Shown: positions 44,179-53,969 of the stretch, one piece after another | Position numbering within the stretch: the first letter of the stretch is position 1 | Layout: each line of letters begins with the position of its first letter | Assembly (NCBI GenBank): GCA_003327455.1 | Contig: QOQU01000006.1 | Location: 186,001 to 250,000, forward strand | Direction: 5' to 3' | Length of the DNA: 64,000 bases | Source of the DNA: Anaerolineae bacterium | Lineage (GTDB): Bacteria; Chloroflexota; Anaerolineae; Anaerolineales; UBA4823 | Made by a program: the position numbers and the translations under genes | Notes under the pieces: generated by a model | What the model was told of the DNA's origin: nothing | What the model saw: only the letters and a program-made list of their open reading frames with translations | Database searches by the model: none

Positions 44179-45012
44179 CTAGTCAATCCCTTGTAGCCGT
44201 TCAATAAACTCAATCATCCTTGCAGGTATCTCGCCAAACGCTTCCTCATTTTCCGTCACCCATAGCGTTGAGTTTGGCAAAAGGCGATGCAACTCCTCCG
44301 CCGTTTCCACCGGATGGACGGGATCGTCCGACCAGGTAAGAATGAGCGTAGGGATGTGAGCCAGGGCGCGAATCCGGTCTTTTGAGGGCAGATTGCTAAG
44401 CGCAGCGCCGCGGAAAATTGCCCACAGAGTCAAGCGGCGATAACGATAGAGCAGAGGCAGGGTGCATTTCACTTTCTCTCTTTGGGAATATCCCATCCAA
44501 CCCGGGAGCGAACGCTGCAAGTCACGCGCCGCCAGCCAGGCAATTCCTCTACCGCCTAAGAGGAGAGCAAGCCAGGCTGAGCGAAGATATTGACTTGCTT
44601 GCTGACTGCGCCTGTGCCAGGCTGTGGGTGGTGAAACCAGCACCAAACCTTTCACCCGCTGAGGAGCGCATAAAGCAGCGTATAGGGCAGTGCTTGCTCC
44701 CATCGAAGCACCACCAGCAAGGAGATTACCCAAGCCAAGTTGATCGGCAAGCTGTAACAGGTCGAGTGCCAGACTTTGCCAGCAAAAATCCGTCGCCCGA
44801 ATCAAGGCGTAACCATTGCCATGTCCACGCGCATTATAGCGAATCAATTTGATCGAAGGAGGGAAATTGCCCCAACCGAACCAGTCCAGAATATCCTCCG
44901 CCTGCATATTTGTCAGCAAGCCATGCGCCCACAGAAAGGGAATGCCGTTTTCCTCCCCTTGAACTCGCACTTCAAAGCGCGTGGATGTCCTGTACCGCCA
45001 GGTGGTCGCCAA
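44179..45012 (-). CDS. Alpha/beta hydrolase
   Basis: A 277-residue alpha/beta-hydrolase-fold protein. The nucleophile elbow is GGASMGAS (Ser as nucleophile). The oxyanion region is LWAHGLLTN, and the acid (LTWSDDPVHPVET) and a late catalytic position are present, although the expected C-terminal catalytic His is not obvious (ENEEAFGEIP). The start appears to be TTG at 45012, since no ATG exists before an upstream in-frame TGA. It lies 32 bases after the UspA gene on the same strand. The substrate is unknown; lactone or ester hydrolysis is typical. Confidence 0.75.
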   Translation of the reverse strand: MATTWRYRTSTRFEVRVQGEENGIPFLWAHGLLTNMQAEDILDWFGWGNFPPSIKLIRYNARGHGNGYALIRATDFCWQSLALDLLQLADQLGLGNLLAGGASMGASTALYAALCAPQRVKGLVLVSPPTAWHRRSQQASQYLRSAWLALLLGGRGIAWLAARDLQRSLPGWMGYSQREKVKCTLPLLYRYRRLTLWAIFRGAALSNLPSKDRIRALAHIPTLILTWSDDPVHPVETAEELHRLLPNSTLWVTENEEAFGEIPARMIEFIERLQGID

Positions 45013-45044
45013 TTCAGATGCGGGTGGTATTTCTCAAAGCGCGG

Positions 45045-45464
45045 TTAACGCACCACCAAAACCGGGCAGGTTGCCCTCTGGATCACCTCCTGGCTTTGAC
45101 TGCCAAGCAACAAGCTCGCCAGGGCGCCCAACCCCCGTGAGCCAACGACGATTAAGTCCACACTGCGTACTTCTGCCACCCGCAAGATCACATCTGCCGC
45201 AGAACCTTCCAGGGCTTCTGTCTCCACCACTTTGGGGGTAAAACCCACCTCTTGTAAGGCGCGTTGCAGCACCTCATCTGCCTCGCGTAACCTCTCGGAA
45301 ATTGCCTCTTGTAAATTTGGCTCTCCCAACCCTGCAGGGATGGGAGCATAGGCGTGCACAATTACCAGATCAGCATTGCAGGTGCGCGCTAACTCTCCAG
45401 CAAATCGGACAGCTTTTAGAGCGTGCTCCGAGCCATCCACACCCACTAAAATTTTATTGAACAT
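45045..45464 (-). CDS. Universal stress protein (UspA family)
   Basis: A 139-residue Usp domain: ILVGVDGSEHALKAV at the N-terminus and the ATP-binding signature GSRGLGALASLLLGSQSQEVI near residues 108-128, ending in CPVLVVR. The G-2x-G-9x-G(S) pattern indicates the ATP-binding class. The ATG at 45464 is chosen because GGAGGTGG lies just upstream; the longer frame to 45518 has no ribosome-binding site. It is followed by the hydrolase gene on the same strand. Confidence 0.92.
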   Translation of the reverse strand: MFNKILVGVDGSEHALKAVRFAGELARTCNADLVIVHAYAPIPAGLGEPNLQEAISERLREADEVLQRALQEVGFTPKVVETEALEGSAADVILRVAEVRSVDLIVVGSRGLGALASLLLGSQSQEVIQRATCPVLVVR

Positions 45465-45599
45465 CTTCCACCTCCAGTGTAGGCTTTGCGATGATAGACA
45501 AAGGATTGGAGCAGGCATTCTCTCCCATTAGATGCGGAACTCATACCCGCCCAGGAATCCCCGTCAGATTGTATCACATTGGTTGCTTCGCTAATGAAA

Positions 45600-47384
45600 T
45601 TATCTGGCTATGAAAGGAAAGTAGGTATGATAGTTAAATCCCTGCGGCAGGTAGAGATGAAAACTGACAATCCCATCCATCACATTGCTATCGATATTCA
45701 GGGTCACCTCCCCCCAGGTCTCCGGGTGTCCCCCTGTGTACTGGCGTAATCGTTGCCGATCCTTCCACAACTCATTCGACAAACGATACACATCCCACAC
45801 CGTCGCCTGGGGGTTATAGAATGTATCCATCCAATGGGCTGCCCAGATTACGGGCGGCGGATTGGGCAAATCAGCGAACTGGCTCAAAGGTCCGCCGCTA
45901 CTATAAACGCCGCCAATCATGCCCAATTCATTCATGCGCTCTACCCAGCCGTTAATAAAAGCACGGGCTGCCTGGTTGCATTCTTCATTGCTAATGTCGT
46001 AATGTTCCAGATCGTAATAGATCACGCTGCCCGTGCCGGCTACGTTGGTCAACCCCAATTCGCGGGCTGCCTCGGTAGCCAGGTCTGCCTCATTCCGCCC
46101 TTCCAGATAGGCTTTGGGAGGATATTTGCTCATGCGGTACGTGTAGGTCGTGCAACGGGCCTGTAATCCTACCCAGGTTGGGATTAACCCCCAGCCCTGC
46201 TGGCGTAATTGAACGATATACTCGGGCGACAACGCTTTGTTGTCGCAGGCGCGATGGATTCCGCCAATATACAAATTGACTGCTCGATAGGGGCTGGTTT
46301 GCCGCCAGACAGCGAGTTTATCCAATGAGGGGATTTCACATTTATCAAAAGCGTGTCCCTGCATGACGGCGATTAAGGGTGACTCTGGCATATCCTCCCC
46401 CAATGGTTGGGAAGCGGTTGGGCTGGCAAACCAGTTTGTGCTGACGATTTCCTCTCTGGTCAAAGAAGTTTGCCCGTTGGGTAAAGGGAGAATTGCCCAA
46501 CTTCGACCACCATCACTGGTTGACCATAAACGTTCCACCGTCCTGCACCGCAATTCTTGCCTGCCACTGCTATCAGGGGATTGGTGGCTGGTTTGGGGCT
46601 CACAATTCCCTTTTCGCTCCAGCTTCCAGTCCATTGCCTCCGAGTTCATGCCCGGTTCCCATCCTTCCTCATAATAACTCTGGGGCCGAGGCATAACCTT
46701 TGTGATTTTTACCCAGGTCGTACCTCCATCGGATGATTGATAAACCTCATCCTCCCTGGCTCCGCCTTGCAACCACAACTTCAAGGCGCCTTCAGCCTTA
46801 ATTGGAGCAGCGATTGGGAGTTCTAAACGTTGCCAGGTTTTCCCACCATCGAGCGTTCGGTAAAGGAACCCCCGACTGAAATTGGCGCTGCTGATGATCT
46901 TCTGCACCACCCACAACGTGTTTTCATCCCAGACAGTAAGGTAGGATTGAGCAACAGGCACAAAACGATCTTCTTCTGCCAGAGGAATGGGTTCAATCTG
47001 CCAGCTTCGGCCGCCGTTGGAGGTGTGGGCAATGAACCAGGCGTTGTCCCCTGCTGTCGCGTTGTTCGCCAGCACTGCCCAGCCATACTCTGCGTTTCGA
47101 AAGTCTATCGAGGCGAGCTCCAGCCCACCAGACAAAGGTGGAGTGATGTCCTGCCAGGAGGCACATCCATCGCTTGTTCGATATAAACGCTCCCCTAACC
47201 AGATCCAGCCTTCGTTCGCACTTAAACGTTCAAAACCGCGAATGGCAGGGTTTGACAGGTTATCACCCTGGGCATTGGCAGGAAGTCCAGCAAGACCCGA
47301 AGAAAGAATCCAGGCAACCAGAACGAATCCCCCTACGATCCATGGCTGAATCACGCCCATCAGCGACCAGCGCAAGTACCTCAC
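45600..47384 (-). CDS. Exported protein with Asp-box propeller repeats and a C-terminal DUF1906 glycoside-hydrolase-like domain
   Basis: About 594 residues. A signal peptide ([26 protein letters not shown]) is followed by at least five Asp-box units ([45 protein letters not shown]) that predict a Ycf48/sialidase-like propeller over residues about 60-330. Residues about 360-560 match the Rv2525c/DUF1906 TIM-barrel ([41 protein letters not shown]). That domain is related to peptidoglycan-cleaving enzymes. The GTG at 47384 gives a normal positively charged signal peptide, but ATG 47360 is possible. Likely a cell-surface protein acting on wall glycans (inference). Divergent from the cytochrome gene. 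Confidence 0.75.
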   Translation of the reverse strand: MRYLRWSLMGVIQPWIVGGFVLVAWILSSGLAGLPANAQGDNLSNPAIRGFERLSANEGWIWLGERLYRTSDGCASWQDITPPLSGGLELASIDFRNAEYGWAVLANNATAGDNAWFIAHTSNGGRSWQIEPIPLAEEDRFVPVAQSYLTVWDENTLWVVQKIISSANFSRGFLYRTLDGGKTWQRLELPIAAPIKAEGALKLWLQGGAREDEVYQSSDGGTTWVKITKVMPRPQSYYEEGWEPGMNSEAMDWKLERKGNCEPQTSHQSPDSSGRQELRCRTVERLWSTSDGGRSWAILPLPNGQTSLTREEIVSTNWFASPTASQPLGEDMPESPLIAVMQGHAFDKCEIPSLDKLAVWRQTSPYRAVNLYIGGIHRACDNKALSPEYIVQLRQQGWGLIPTWVGLQARCTTYTYRMSKYPPKAYLEGRNEADLATEAARELGLTNVAGTGSVIYYDLEHYDISNEECNQAARAFINGWVERMNELGMIGGVYSSGGPLSQFADLPNPPPVIWAAHWMDTFYNPQATVWDVYRLSNELWKDRQRLRQYTGGHPETWGEVTLNIDSNVMDGIVSFHLYLPQGFNYHTYFPFIAR

Positions 47385-47547
47385 CCTTCGAATTTTACCC
47401 TGAACCACACGATCAAGCAGGCACAAAAGCTTGCAGCTTTGTCAGGCAGCTCGTTGAAAGCGCCTTAACAAATCGTGAGATAGGAGATACTGGGAAAACA
47501 CCAATCGCCCAAAACGATAACCTGACCGAACAAAAAAGCAATGGGCA

Positions 47548-47580
47548 CCATGACAAATGTCATGGTATATTTAGTGACAT
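47548..47580. promoter_or_regulatory. Candidate operator between DUF1906 and cytochrome genes
   Basis: A perfect 18-base dyad CCATGACAAATGTCATGG (47548-47565) is followed by a further TGACAT half-site at 47575-47580, which forms a second inverted pair with the ATGTCA of the dyad. Three TGACA-type half-sites in 33 bases, in a divergent 400-base gap, suggest a regulator-binding site for the cytochrome gene, the DUF1906 gene or both. The remainder of the gap holds no gene. Confidence 0.5.
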
Positions 47581-47801
47581 TCTACGCGTATCACAAACCC
47601 TCTCTATCACCTATAATTAAAACAGTTTAATCTTTGCAATGCCTTCAGCATCATCCTCGTCCCACCATTCTCTGAGGCAGGTCAGCAAAATTTTCTCTCA
47701 GGAGGTGCAGATCGATTAAGTCAACCCAACTACTCAATACTCTAAAAAACTAATCCATCTTTCTATTGACAGTAATAATCAGTATAAAAAGGAGAAGGAA
47801 C

Positions 47802-49976
47802 ATGAAGGTATCTCTAAGAGTTGGTATCTTGCTGATCCTTATGGCAATCGGGCTTGCAGCCTGTCAAACAGCAACGCCCGCTCCTGCCACAGAAGCAGTC
47901 GCTGAGCAACCGCCAGCCTGTCCTACGGCTGTGCCCTGTCCACCAGTTGTCGAACCGGTCGTCAAACAGGTGCCCTATGAAGCCCAATGGGCAGCTTCGG
48001 GTCACAATAAAGCCGATGCAGAAGCCTTTACCCACTGGGACGAAAGCGAGGAAAAAGCCATTCCGGTCGAATGCGCCAAATGCCATAGCGAGACCGGTTT
48101 CCTGGATTTTCTGGGCGAAGATGGCACTGCAGCCGCAACAGTGGACAACCCTGCCCCGCTCGGCACGACCGTGACCTGTATAACCTGCCATAACGCTTCG
48201 ACCGCCCAGATGACCAGTGTCACCTTCCCCTCTGGGGCTGAAATCAGCGGGCTGGGTGGTGAGGCGGTTTGTATGCAATGTCACCAGGGGAGAGCTTCCA
48301 AAGTCAGTGTGGATCAGGCTTTGGAAAAGGTTGGCTTAACGGCAGACCTGGATACACCGAACGCCGAGCTCGGTTTCGTCAACATTCACTATTATGCAGC
48401 GGCTGCCACCCTGTATGGCAAACAAACCCAGGGCGGCTATGAGTATGAGGGCAAACAATACGATGCAAAGAACGATCATGTCGAAGGCTTCGACACTTGC
48501 ATCGGTTGCCATAACTCTCATACCCTCGAACTGAAACTGGAAGCCTGCGCCACCTGCCATCAAGGGGTAGCCAGTGTGGAAGACGTGCGGAAAATCCGCA
48601 TGGCTGGTTCCGAGGCGGATTACGACGGCGATGGTGATATCCAGGAAGGCATTGCTTTCGAGATTGAGGGCTTGCAAGAAAAACTGTATAGCGCCATCCA
48701 GGCGTATGCCAGCGAGGTTGCCGGTCAGGCGATCGGTTACAACGATCTGGCGTATCCCTACTTCTTCGCCGATTCAAACGGCGATGGAACCATTGACGAA
48801 AGCGAAGCCGTCTTCGATAACCGCTATCAAAACTGGACCGGGCGCTTGCTCAAAGCGGCCTATAATTATCAGACGTCCAAGAAAGATCCCGGCGCCTACG
48901 CTCACGGCGGTAAATATATCATCCAGCTTCTCTACGATTCGATCGAGGATCTTAACACCAAATTAGCCTCGCCCATCAGCCTGGAGAGCGCTCGGCGGCT
49001 CGACCCCGGTCACTTTGCCGGTTCCGAAGAAGCCTTCCGCCACTGGGATGCAGAGGGTGAGGTGCCAGGCAGTTGCGCCCGCTGCCACAGCGCTTCGGGG
49101 CTGCCAACTTACCTAAAGAACGGCGTCAACATCGCCGTTGCCCCCTCGAACGGCTTGAACTGCGCCACCTGTCACAACGACCTGGCTACCTTCACTCGCT
49201 TTGAAGTCGGAGCTGTCACCTTCCCCAGCGGCGCCAAGCTGGACTTTGGCGACCCGGATGCCAATCTATGCTTGAATTGTCACCAGGGTCGTGAGTCTAC
49301 CGTCAGCTTAGACAATGCTATCCGAGCGGCAGGGGTGCAAAACGACCAGACCTCAGAAGCGCTCCGCTTCCGCAATCCGCACTATTTCGCTGCTGGCGCA
49401 ACGTTGTTCGGCGATGAAGCCAAAGGCGCCTACCAGTTCAGCGGCAAGGAATATGCCGGACGCTTCGTACATGTGGAGAAATTCAGCACCTGCATCCAAT
49501 GCCACAACGCCCATGCCTTAGAGGTAAACGTCCAGGAGTGCAGCGATTGCCACACCAACGTGAACTCTATGGCTGACCTGCGTGCCCTGCGCATGAACAC
49601 GCAAGGCGATTTTGACGGCGATGGTGACGAAACCGAAGGTCTCGCCGGCGAGGTTGAAACCATGATGGAGAAGCTCTATGCTGCCATTCAAGAATACGCC
49701 AGCACCCGCCTGCAGACACCCATCGTCTATGACCCGCATGTGTATCCATACTACTTCAATGACACCAATGCCAATGGACAGGTAGACGAAGGGGAAGCCG
49801 CATTCCCCAATGCCTATGCTAACTGGTCACCCAACCTCCTGCGGGCAGCCTACAACTATCAGTGGGCTCAAAAAGACCCAGGCGCTTACGCTCACAATGC
49901 GCGCTATATCTTACAGGTTCTATACGACAGCATTCAAGCTGTAGGTGGCAGCGTGAGCGGAATGAAGCGACCGTAA
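47802..49976 (+). CDS. Decaheme c-type cytochrome lipoprotein with two duplicated pentaheme modules
   Basis: A 724-residue lipoprotein (lipobox LAAC, C21) with ten CxxCH haem motifs: CAKCH, CITCH, CMQCH, CIGCH and CATCH in residues 91-253, then CARCH, CATCH, CLNCH, CIQCH and CSDCH from C425 on. Residues about 60-400 and 400-724 are a tandem duplication. Each half also holds two EF-hand-like Asp-rich loops (YDGDGDIQEG and DSNGDGTIDESEA; FDGDGDETEG and DTNANGQVDEGEA). It is predicted to sit on the outer face of the membrane and to carry electrons, with calcium likely stabilising each half. The ATG at 47802 follows AAGGAGAAGG. No partner oxidoreductase is encoded beside it. Confidence 0.92.
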   Translation: MKVSLRVGILLILMAIGLAACQTATPAPATEAVAEQPPACPTAVPCPPVVEPVVKQVPYEAQWAASGHNKADAEAFTHWDESEEKAIPVECAKCHSETGFLDFLGEDGTAAATVDNPAPLGTTVTCITCHNASTAQMTSVTFPSGAEISGLGGEAVCMQCHQGRASKVSVDQALEKVGLTADLDTPNAELGFVNIHYYAAAATLYGKQTQGGYEYEGKQYDAKNDHVEGFDTCIGCHNSHTLELKLEACATCHQGVASVEDVRKIRMAGSEADYDGDGDIQEGIAFEIEGLQEKLYSAIQAYASEVAGQAIGYNDLAYPYFFADSNGDGTIDESEAVFDNRYQNWTGRLLKAAYNYQTSKKDPGAYAHGGKYIIQLLYDSIEDLNTKLASPISLESARRLDPGHFAGSEEAFRHWDAEGEVPGSCARCHSASGLPTYLKNGVNIAVAPSNGLNCATCHNDLATFTRFEVGAVTFPSGAKLDFGDPDANLCLNCHQGRESTVSLDNAIRAAGVQNDQTSEALRFRNPHYFAAGATLFGDEAKGAYQFSGKEYAGRFVHVEKFSTCIQCHNAHALEVNVQECSDCHTNVNSMADLRALRMNTQGDFDGDGDETEGLAGEVETMMEKLYAAIQEYASTRLQTPIVYDPHVYPYYFNDTNANGQVDEGEAAFPNAYANWSPNLLRAAYNYQWAQKDPGAYAHNARYILQVLYDSIQAVGGSVSGMKRP

Positions 49977-49994
49977 AGTAAGGACACGCTCATC

Positions 49995-50030
49995 GAAAAG
50001 CAGGTCGAAAGCACTTTCGACCTGCTTTTC
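49995..50030. terminator. Bidirectional rho-independent terminator
   Basis: A perfect 17-base-pair inverted repeat: GAAAAGCAGGTCGAAAG at 49995-50011, complement at 50014-50030. It is flanked by A-rich and T-rich ends on the two strands. It separates the cytochrome gene (plus) from the convergent PEP carboxylase gene (minus) and can terminate both. Confidence 0.85.
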
Positions 50031-50049
50031 CTTTTGGAGACCTCTTGCC

Positions 50050-51510
50050 TTAACCGAGAAAACGGCGTAGAGCAGCGGCTCTCAAGATCATATCTTGCAG
50101 ATTCTCAAAGCGATTCTGGCGAATGGCTGCCCCAATCTCTCGACTGAGACGCAAATGCTCTTCATGAGGTTGATAGTCAATCTGCAAACGCTCCACAACC
50201 TGACCGAGGCGCGGCGGCAAGAAGGGACTATCCAGATCAACATACTGCAAGGCGGCCTGCAAATCGTGGTCAAAACCTGAGATCGTCTGCCGTAAAAAGG
50301 CAAGCTCATCGCTCGTGAGAACATGCAGCCCTAACAATTCTGGTGGTATGCCGATCGAATATAACGCACAGGTAAATGAGATCGCGCGCGGCAGGGAAAC
50401 CCCACTCACATTGCGGAAATACCCGAACAAACCCGAATGCGATTTCCGTTTCCGGCGCCGCGGCACATATTTGGCAATCGTGCTGATCAGCGATGCCAGT
50501 TGCATGACCAGTTCCCGGTAGGCCTGCGTGGTTTTCTCCATGATGGGCAAACAGCGCTGGCGCTCGATTTCAGTTGCCGGGCGACGCGGAAGCTGCTTAA
50601 GGCGCTCAATTGCAGCGATAACCTCCAATGGCGGATAATCGTACTTGAATGCCGATTGAACCGTGAATGTCTGTACGGAAGGAAATTCAGCCGCAACCTG
50701 TTCAACGGTCGCCGGTTTGAGGTGCCCTCGAAAGGGAGCCGACCCCGCTCCCAGAATGGGGTAAAGTTCAATTCCTCTTCGTTTGGATAACTGGTCCAGT
50801 TCATACAAGGCAATCTTATTGGCTAACACCGTGCTGACCAGCCCCGAATTCATGGCCGGGTCGGAGCGCGCCAGGAACACTCGCTGATATTCCAGGTCTT
50901 TATCTTGCAGGTACTCTTCCATCACCTGAGCGGCGTTCAGTAAATTTTCCACGCCCTCGAAAAGGGGGATCACGTTGATCCTTTGCGGCATAAAATTTCC
51001 CAACCATTCTCCAATGGTGATCGTGTCACCCGGTATCCGCTGCGTGTCCTTCGCCGCAATATAATGCACATAATAGTTATAAATTCGATTGATATCGGTA
51101 GCCGAAACCGTCATCGGCAGAATCACTTCAAAGATCGGCGGTGGATTCTGAGGGTTGAACAGAACCGCCGCATCATACGAGCGGGGAATGCTTCCCAGGG
51201 TTTCGAGCAGAATTTTGGCTTCCGTCTTTTCCACTGCTGGATTGGGAACTCGCGGCGTGATAAAAACATGTTCGCCCAGGATCGTCTGACGGAAAAAAGG
51301 TTCATAGGTCGAGAGCAGTTTTTTGACGACGAAATTGTCCACCTCTTTGCCCTCATAATCCCACATCTGCTCATCGCAACCGAGGTGGGAGAAGACATAA
51401 TAAGCCTCCTGAACTTCGTCTTCCCCCTGTAGTTCTGCCTCTGAGGCAAAAAAGGGAATCTGAACATTATCGGGATGCTGGGTACTCATACAGCGCGGGA
51501 TATGGGGCAT
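50050..51510 (-). CDS. ppcA: Phosphoenolpyruvate carboxylase, archaeal type
   Basis: A 486-residue PEP carboxylase of the short archaeal type, about half the length of the bacterial enzyme; it makes oxaloacetate from PEP and bicarbonate. The N-terminus IPRCMSTQHPDN is the family hallmark. ARSDPAMNSG, YPILGAGSAPFRGHLKP and KYDYPP are further conserved sites. The ATG at 51510 gives this exact start and follows GAGG. The stop lies 20 bases from the bidirectional terminator. The enzyme would feed the TCA branch during growth on amino acids. Its presence in a bacterium is known in some lineages, including Chloroflexota and clostridia. Confidence 0.92.
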   Translation of the reverse strand: MPHIPRCMSTQHPDNVQIPFFASEAELQGEDEVQEAYYVFSHLGCDEQMWDYEGKEVDNFVVKKLLSTYEPFFRQTILGEHVFITPRVPNPAVEKTEAKILLETLGSIPRSYDAAVLFNPQNPPPIFEVILPMTVSATDINRIYNYYVHYIAAKDTQRIPGDTITIGEWLGNFMPQRINVIPLFEGVENLLNAAQVMEEYLQDKDLEYQRVFLARSDPAMNSGLVSTVLANKIALYELDQLSKRRGIELYPILGAGSAPFRGHLKPATVEQVAAEFPSVQTFTVQSAFKYDYPPLEVIAAIERLKQLPRRPATEIERQRCLPIMEKTTQAYRELVMQLASLISTIAKYVPRRRKRKSHSGLFGYFRNVSGVSLPRAISFTCALYSIGIPPELLGLHVLTSDELAFLRQTISGFDHDLQAALQYVDLDSPFLPPRLGQVVERLQIDYQPHEEHLRLSREIGAAIRQNRFENLQDMILRAAALRRFLG

Positions 51511-51618
51511 CGCACACCTCACCAAAGGGATATTAGCGGGGAATTATATCAGAAGTTTGTTCTCCCCCTCTTTCAAATGCGTCATGTTTAAGAGTTCAAC
51601 AAACAATCAGCGGGAGCG

Positions 51619-52716
51619 CTATCCTCCCAGCGGTTGCTGCTGGGTGATGCAATGAATATTGCCACCCCCCAACAGGATCTCGCGCGCCGGCACACCAACC
51701 ACGCGGCGCTCGGGCAGATAGCGTTGCAGGGTCTCGAGGGCAGGTTGATCGTGGGGATCGTTGAAGGTGGGGACGATGGCACCACCATTGCAGAAGTAAA
51801 AGTTGATGTAAGAAGCTGCCATGCGATCGCCTGCCTGACGGGGGAGTGTGCCTTCAACCGCATCCACTCCTTCGGCTTCCTCAGCCGTGATCAGCACCGG
51901 ATCAGGTTGATGGACTTTCACAATCTCAAAGGAGCGTCCTCTGGCATCGGTGGTGTGGCACAAGCGCTCATAAGCATCTTGCGAAATCGGGTATTGCGGG
52001 TCGTTGTGATCGTCCGTCCAGGTCAAAGCGACCACACCGGGGCGCAAGAAGCAAGCCAGATTATCGACATGACCATTGGTTTCATCGTTATAGACTCCTT
52101 CCCCCAGCCAGATCACTTTCTCCGCACCGGTGTACTCTTTGAGATAGGTTTCGATCTCCGCTTTGCTCAATTCGGGATTGCGATTGGGATTGAGCAGACA
52201 TTGTTCGGTCGTCAGCAAGGTGCCCTCGCCATCGACATGGATCGAGCCACCTTCGAGAACCAACGGTGCCCGATAACGATCCACCCCTTCAATCTCAGCC
52301 ACCTTGCGTGCCACCAGGTCATCCAGATCCCAGGGGAAATACAGCCCTTCCTTCAGTCCCCCCCAGGCGTTGAACTGCCAGTCCACGAGGCGAATTTGCC
52401 CCTTGCCGTTGACGACAAAGGTCGGACCAACATCCCGCATCCAGGAGTCGTTGTTAGAAAGCTCAACCACGCGGATGTGAGGCGGAAGCATGGCGCGCGC
52501 ATTGAGGAACTGACGCTGATTTACGCCCATCACCACCGCTTCAAACTGGGCGATAGCCGTTGCCACGGCGGCAAACGCTCTTTGGGCGGGCTTGGCACCT
52601 AACCGCCAGTTATCGGGGCGCTCTGGCCAGAGCATCCAGGTCTGCTTATGCAGAGCGTATTCACCCGGCATATAGAAGCCATCCTGGCGCGGGGTTGTAG
52701 CTAAGGTGTGTACCAT
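51619..52716 (-). CDS. aguA: Agmatine deiminase
   Basis: A 365-residue enzyme of the guanidine-modifying (PAD_porph) family. It converts agmatine to N-carbamoylputrescine and ammonia. Hallmarks are [47 protein letters not shown] and the catalytic cysteine in [11 protein letters not shown] near the C-terminus. The ATG at 52716 follows AAGGAGG. It lies downstream of putrescine carbamoyltransferase, with a palindromic repeat block between them; together they make putrescine and carbamoyl phosphate from agmatine. No carbamate kinase gene is in the window. Confidence 0.93.
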   Translation of the reverse strand: MVHTLATTPRQDGFYMPGEYALHKQTWMLWPERPDNWRLGAKPAQRAFAAVATAIAQFEAVVMGVNQRQFLNARAMLPPHIRVVELSNNDSWMRDVGPTFVVNGKGQIRLVDWQFNAWGGLKEGLYFPWDLDDLVARKVAEIEGVDRYRAPLVLEGGSIHVDGEGTLLTTEQCLLNPNRNPELSKAEIETYLKEYTGAEKVIWLGEGVYNDETNGHVDNLACFLRPGVVALTWTDDHNDPQYPISQDAYERLCHTTDARGRSFEIVKVHQPDPVLITAEEAEGVDAVEGTLPRQAGDRMAASYINFYFCNGGAIVPTFNDPHDQPALETLQRYLPERRVVGVPAREILLGGGNIHCITQQQPLGG

Positions 52717-52743
52717 CCTGTGCCTCCTTATGTACAAACTCAC

Positions 52744-52938
52744 TGCTCCTCTCACCCCTTAGCAGGGGACGGGGGTGAGGGCTGATCCCCACCGCCAACG
52801 CCTCTTGACGCCTGGACTCTTATCCCTCATCCCCAACCCTTCTCCCTAAGGGAGAAGGGAGTCGACCTCCCCTCGCCCTGTGGGAGAGGGGTCGGGGGTG
52901 AGGGCTTCTCCCCTCGCCCGCTAGGAGAGGGGTGAGGG
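52744..52938. repeat. GC-rich palindromic repeat block A (CCCTCACC type)
   Basis: A run of short inverted repeats built from CTCACCCC, CCCTCTCCC and GTCGGGGGTGAGGG units, for example TCTCCCTAAGGGAGA and CCCTCGCCCTGTGGGAGAGGG. It fills the gap between agmatine deiminase and putrescine carbamoyltransferase genes. A closely related block lies at 58342-58645. It is not coding and has no transposase. Confidence 0.75.
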
Positions 52939-52940
52939 GC

Positions 52941-53954
52941 TCACACAATGCGATTCAGAAAAGCCTCAATCTGCCCGCGATGGTACGCCTGGAGTTCCGC
53001 CGAAGGACGCTTTAAGCGTGGGTAGAGCAGATAAACCAGCAATCCCTTCTCGGTGTGCAGGCGATTTTCCGATTGGTCAAAGATGATCGAACGCGGATGA
53101 TCCATCACCTCATCGGTCGCCTCTACCCCTCGGGAAGCTGGCAAACAGTGCATGAATTGACAATGCGCAGGGGCTTTGTTGAAAAGGTCGAGATTGACCT
53201 GATACTTCGGCATGAAAGCCGCCCGCCGTTCAGGGATTTCATCCTCCTGACCAACCCACCACCACAGATCGGTGTAAATAAAATCCGCTTCCCGCACAGC
53301 CTCGATTGGGTCTTCGGTGATGGTCAGGCTGCCGCCCGATTCGGCGCAATTGGCACGCGCAATCTGCAACCAGGCTTCGGGTGGCTGGTATTTGCGCGGC
53401 GCGGCATGGGTGAAATGCATTCCTAAGCGGGTGCAGATAAACATTAAAGAGGATAAGACATTGGTGGCATCACCGATGAAGGTGACGTGCAGGTCTTCTA
53501 ACTGTTTGCCCGCCGGCATGTGTTCCATCATGGTCAAGACATCACAAACGACCTGCGTGGGGTGGTTGTAATCGGTGAGTCCATTGATCACCGGCACTTC
53601 GGCGTATTTTGCCAGCTCGGTAATGGTTTGATGCTTGAGGGTGCGGGCGAAAATGGCATCGCACATGCGCGAGAGCACCTTCGCTGTATCGTACATCGAT
53701 TCTCGCACACCCAGGTGAATCTCACCTGGCTTCAGGTAGAGCGCGTGACCGCCCAATTCGGTCATCGCCACCTCGAAGGAGACGCGTGTACGCGTCGACG
53801 GCTCTTCAAAGATCATCGCTAAAGAAGCATCTTGCAGCAGCTTCGGTGTGCAGCCTTGCTTATCGGCAGCTTTGATCTTCCGCGTCAGTTCGATAATGTC
53901 TAAGAGTTCTTGTTTTGTGTAATCTTGCGTGTCGATAAAATGTCGTAGGGTCAT
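52941..53954 (-). CDS. ptcA: Putrescine carbamoyltransferase (ornithine carbamoyltransferase family)
   Basis: A 337-residue carbamoyltransferase. The carbamoyl-phosphate site is EEPSTRTRVSFE; the second-substrate region is HCLPASRGVEATDEV and DQSENRLHTEKGLLVYLL. The long DLWWWVGQEDEIPERRAAF loop is what I recall from putrescine rather than ornithine carbamoyltransferases. The reaction splits N-carbamoylputrescine into putrescine and carbamoyl phosphate. Between an acetylpolyamine-amidohydrolase-like gene (15 bases upstream) and agmatine deiminase, a catabolic agmatine role is much more likely than arginine synthesis. Ornithine transcarbamylase remains the alternative. Confidence 0.85.
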   Translation of the reverse strand: MTLRHFIDTQDYTKQELLDIIELTRKIKAADKQGCTPKLLQDASLAMIFEEPSTRTRVSFEVAMTELGGHALYLKPGEIHLGVRESMYDTAKVLSRMCDAIFARTLKHQTITELAKYAEVPVINGLTDYNHPTQVVCDVLTMMEHMPAGKQLEDLHVTFIGDATNVLSSLMFICTRLGMHFTHAAPRKYQPPEAWLQIARANCAESGGSLTITEDPIEAVREADFIYTDLWWWVGQEDEIPERRAAFMPKYQVNLDLFNKAPAHCQFMHCLPASRGVEATDEVMDHPRSIIFDQSENRLHTEKGLLVYLLYPRLKRPSAELQAYHRGQIEAFLNRIV

Positions 53955-53969
53955 CCTTAACGCTCCTGT

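Noticed and set aside
47766-47788. TTGACA followed by TATAAA before the cytochrome gene
   Set aside because: The spacer is only 11 bases, far too short for a sigma-70 promoter.
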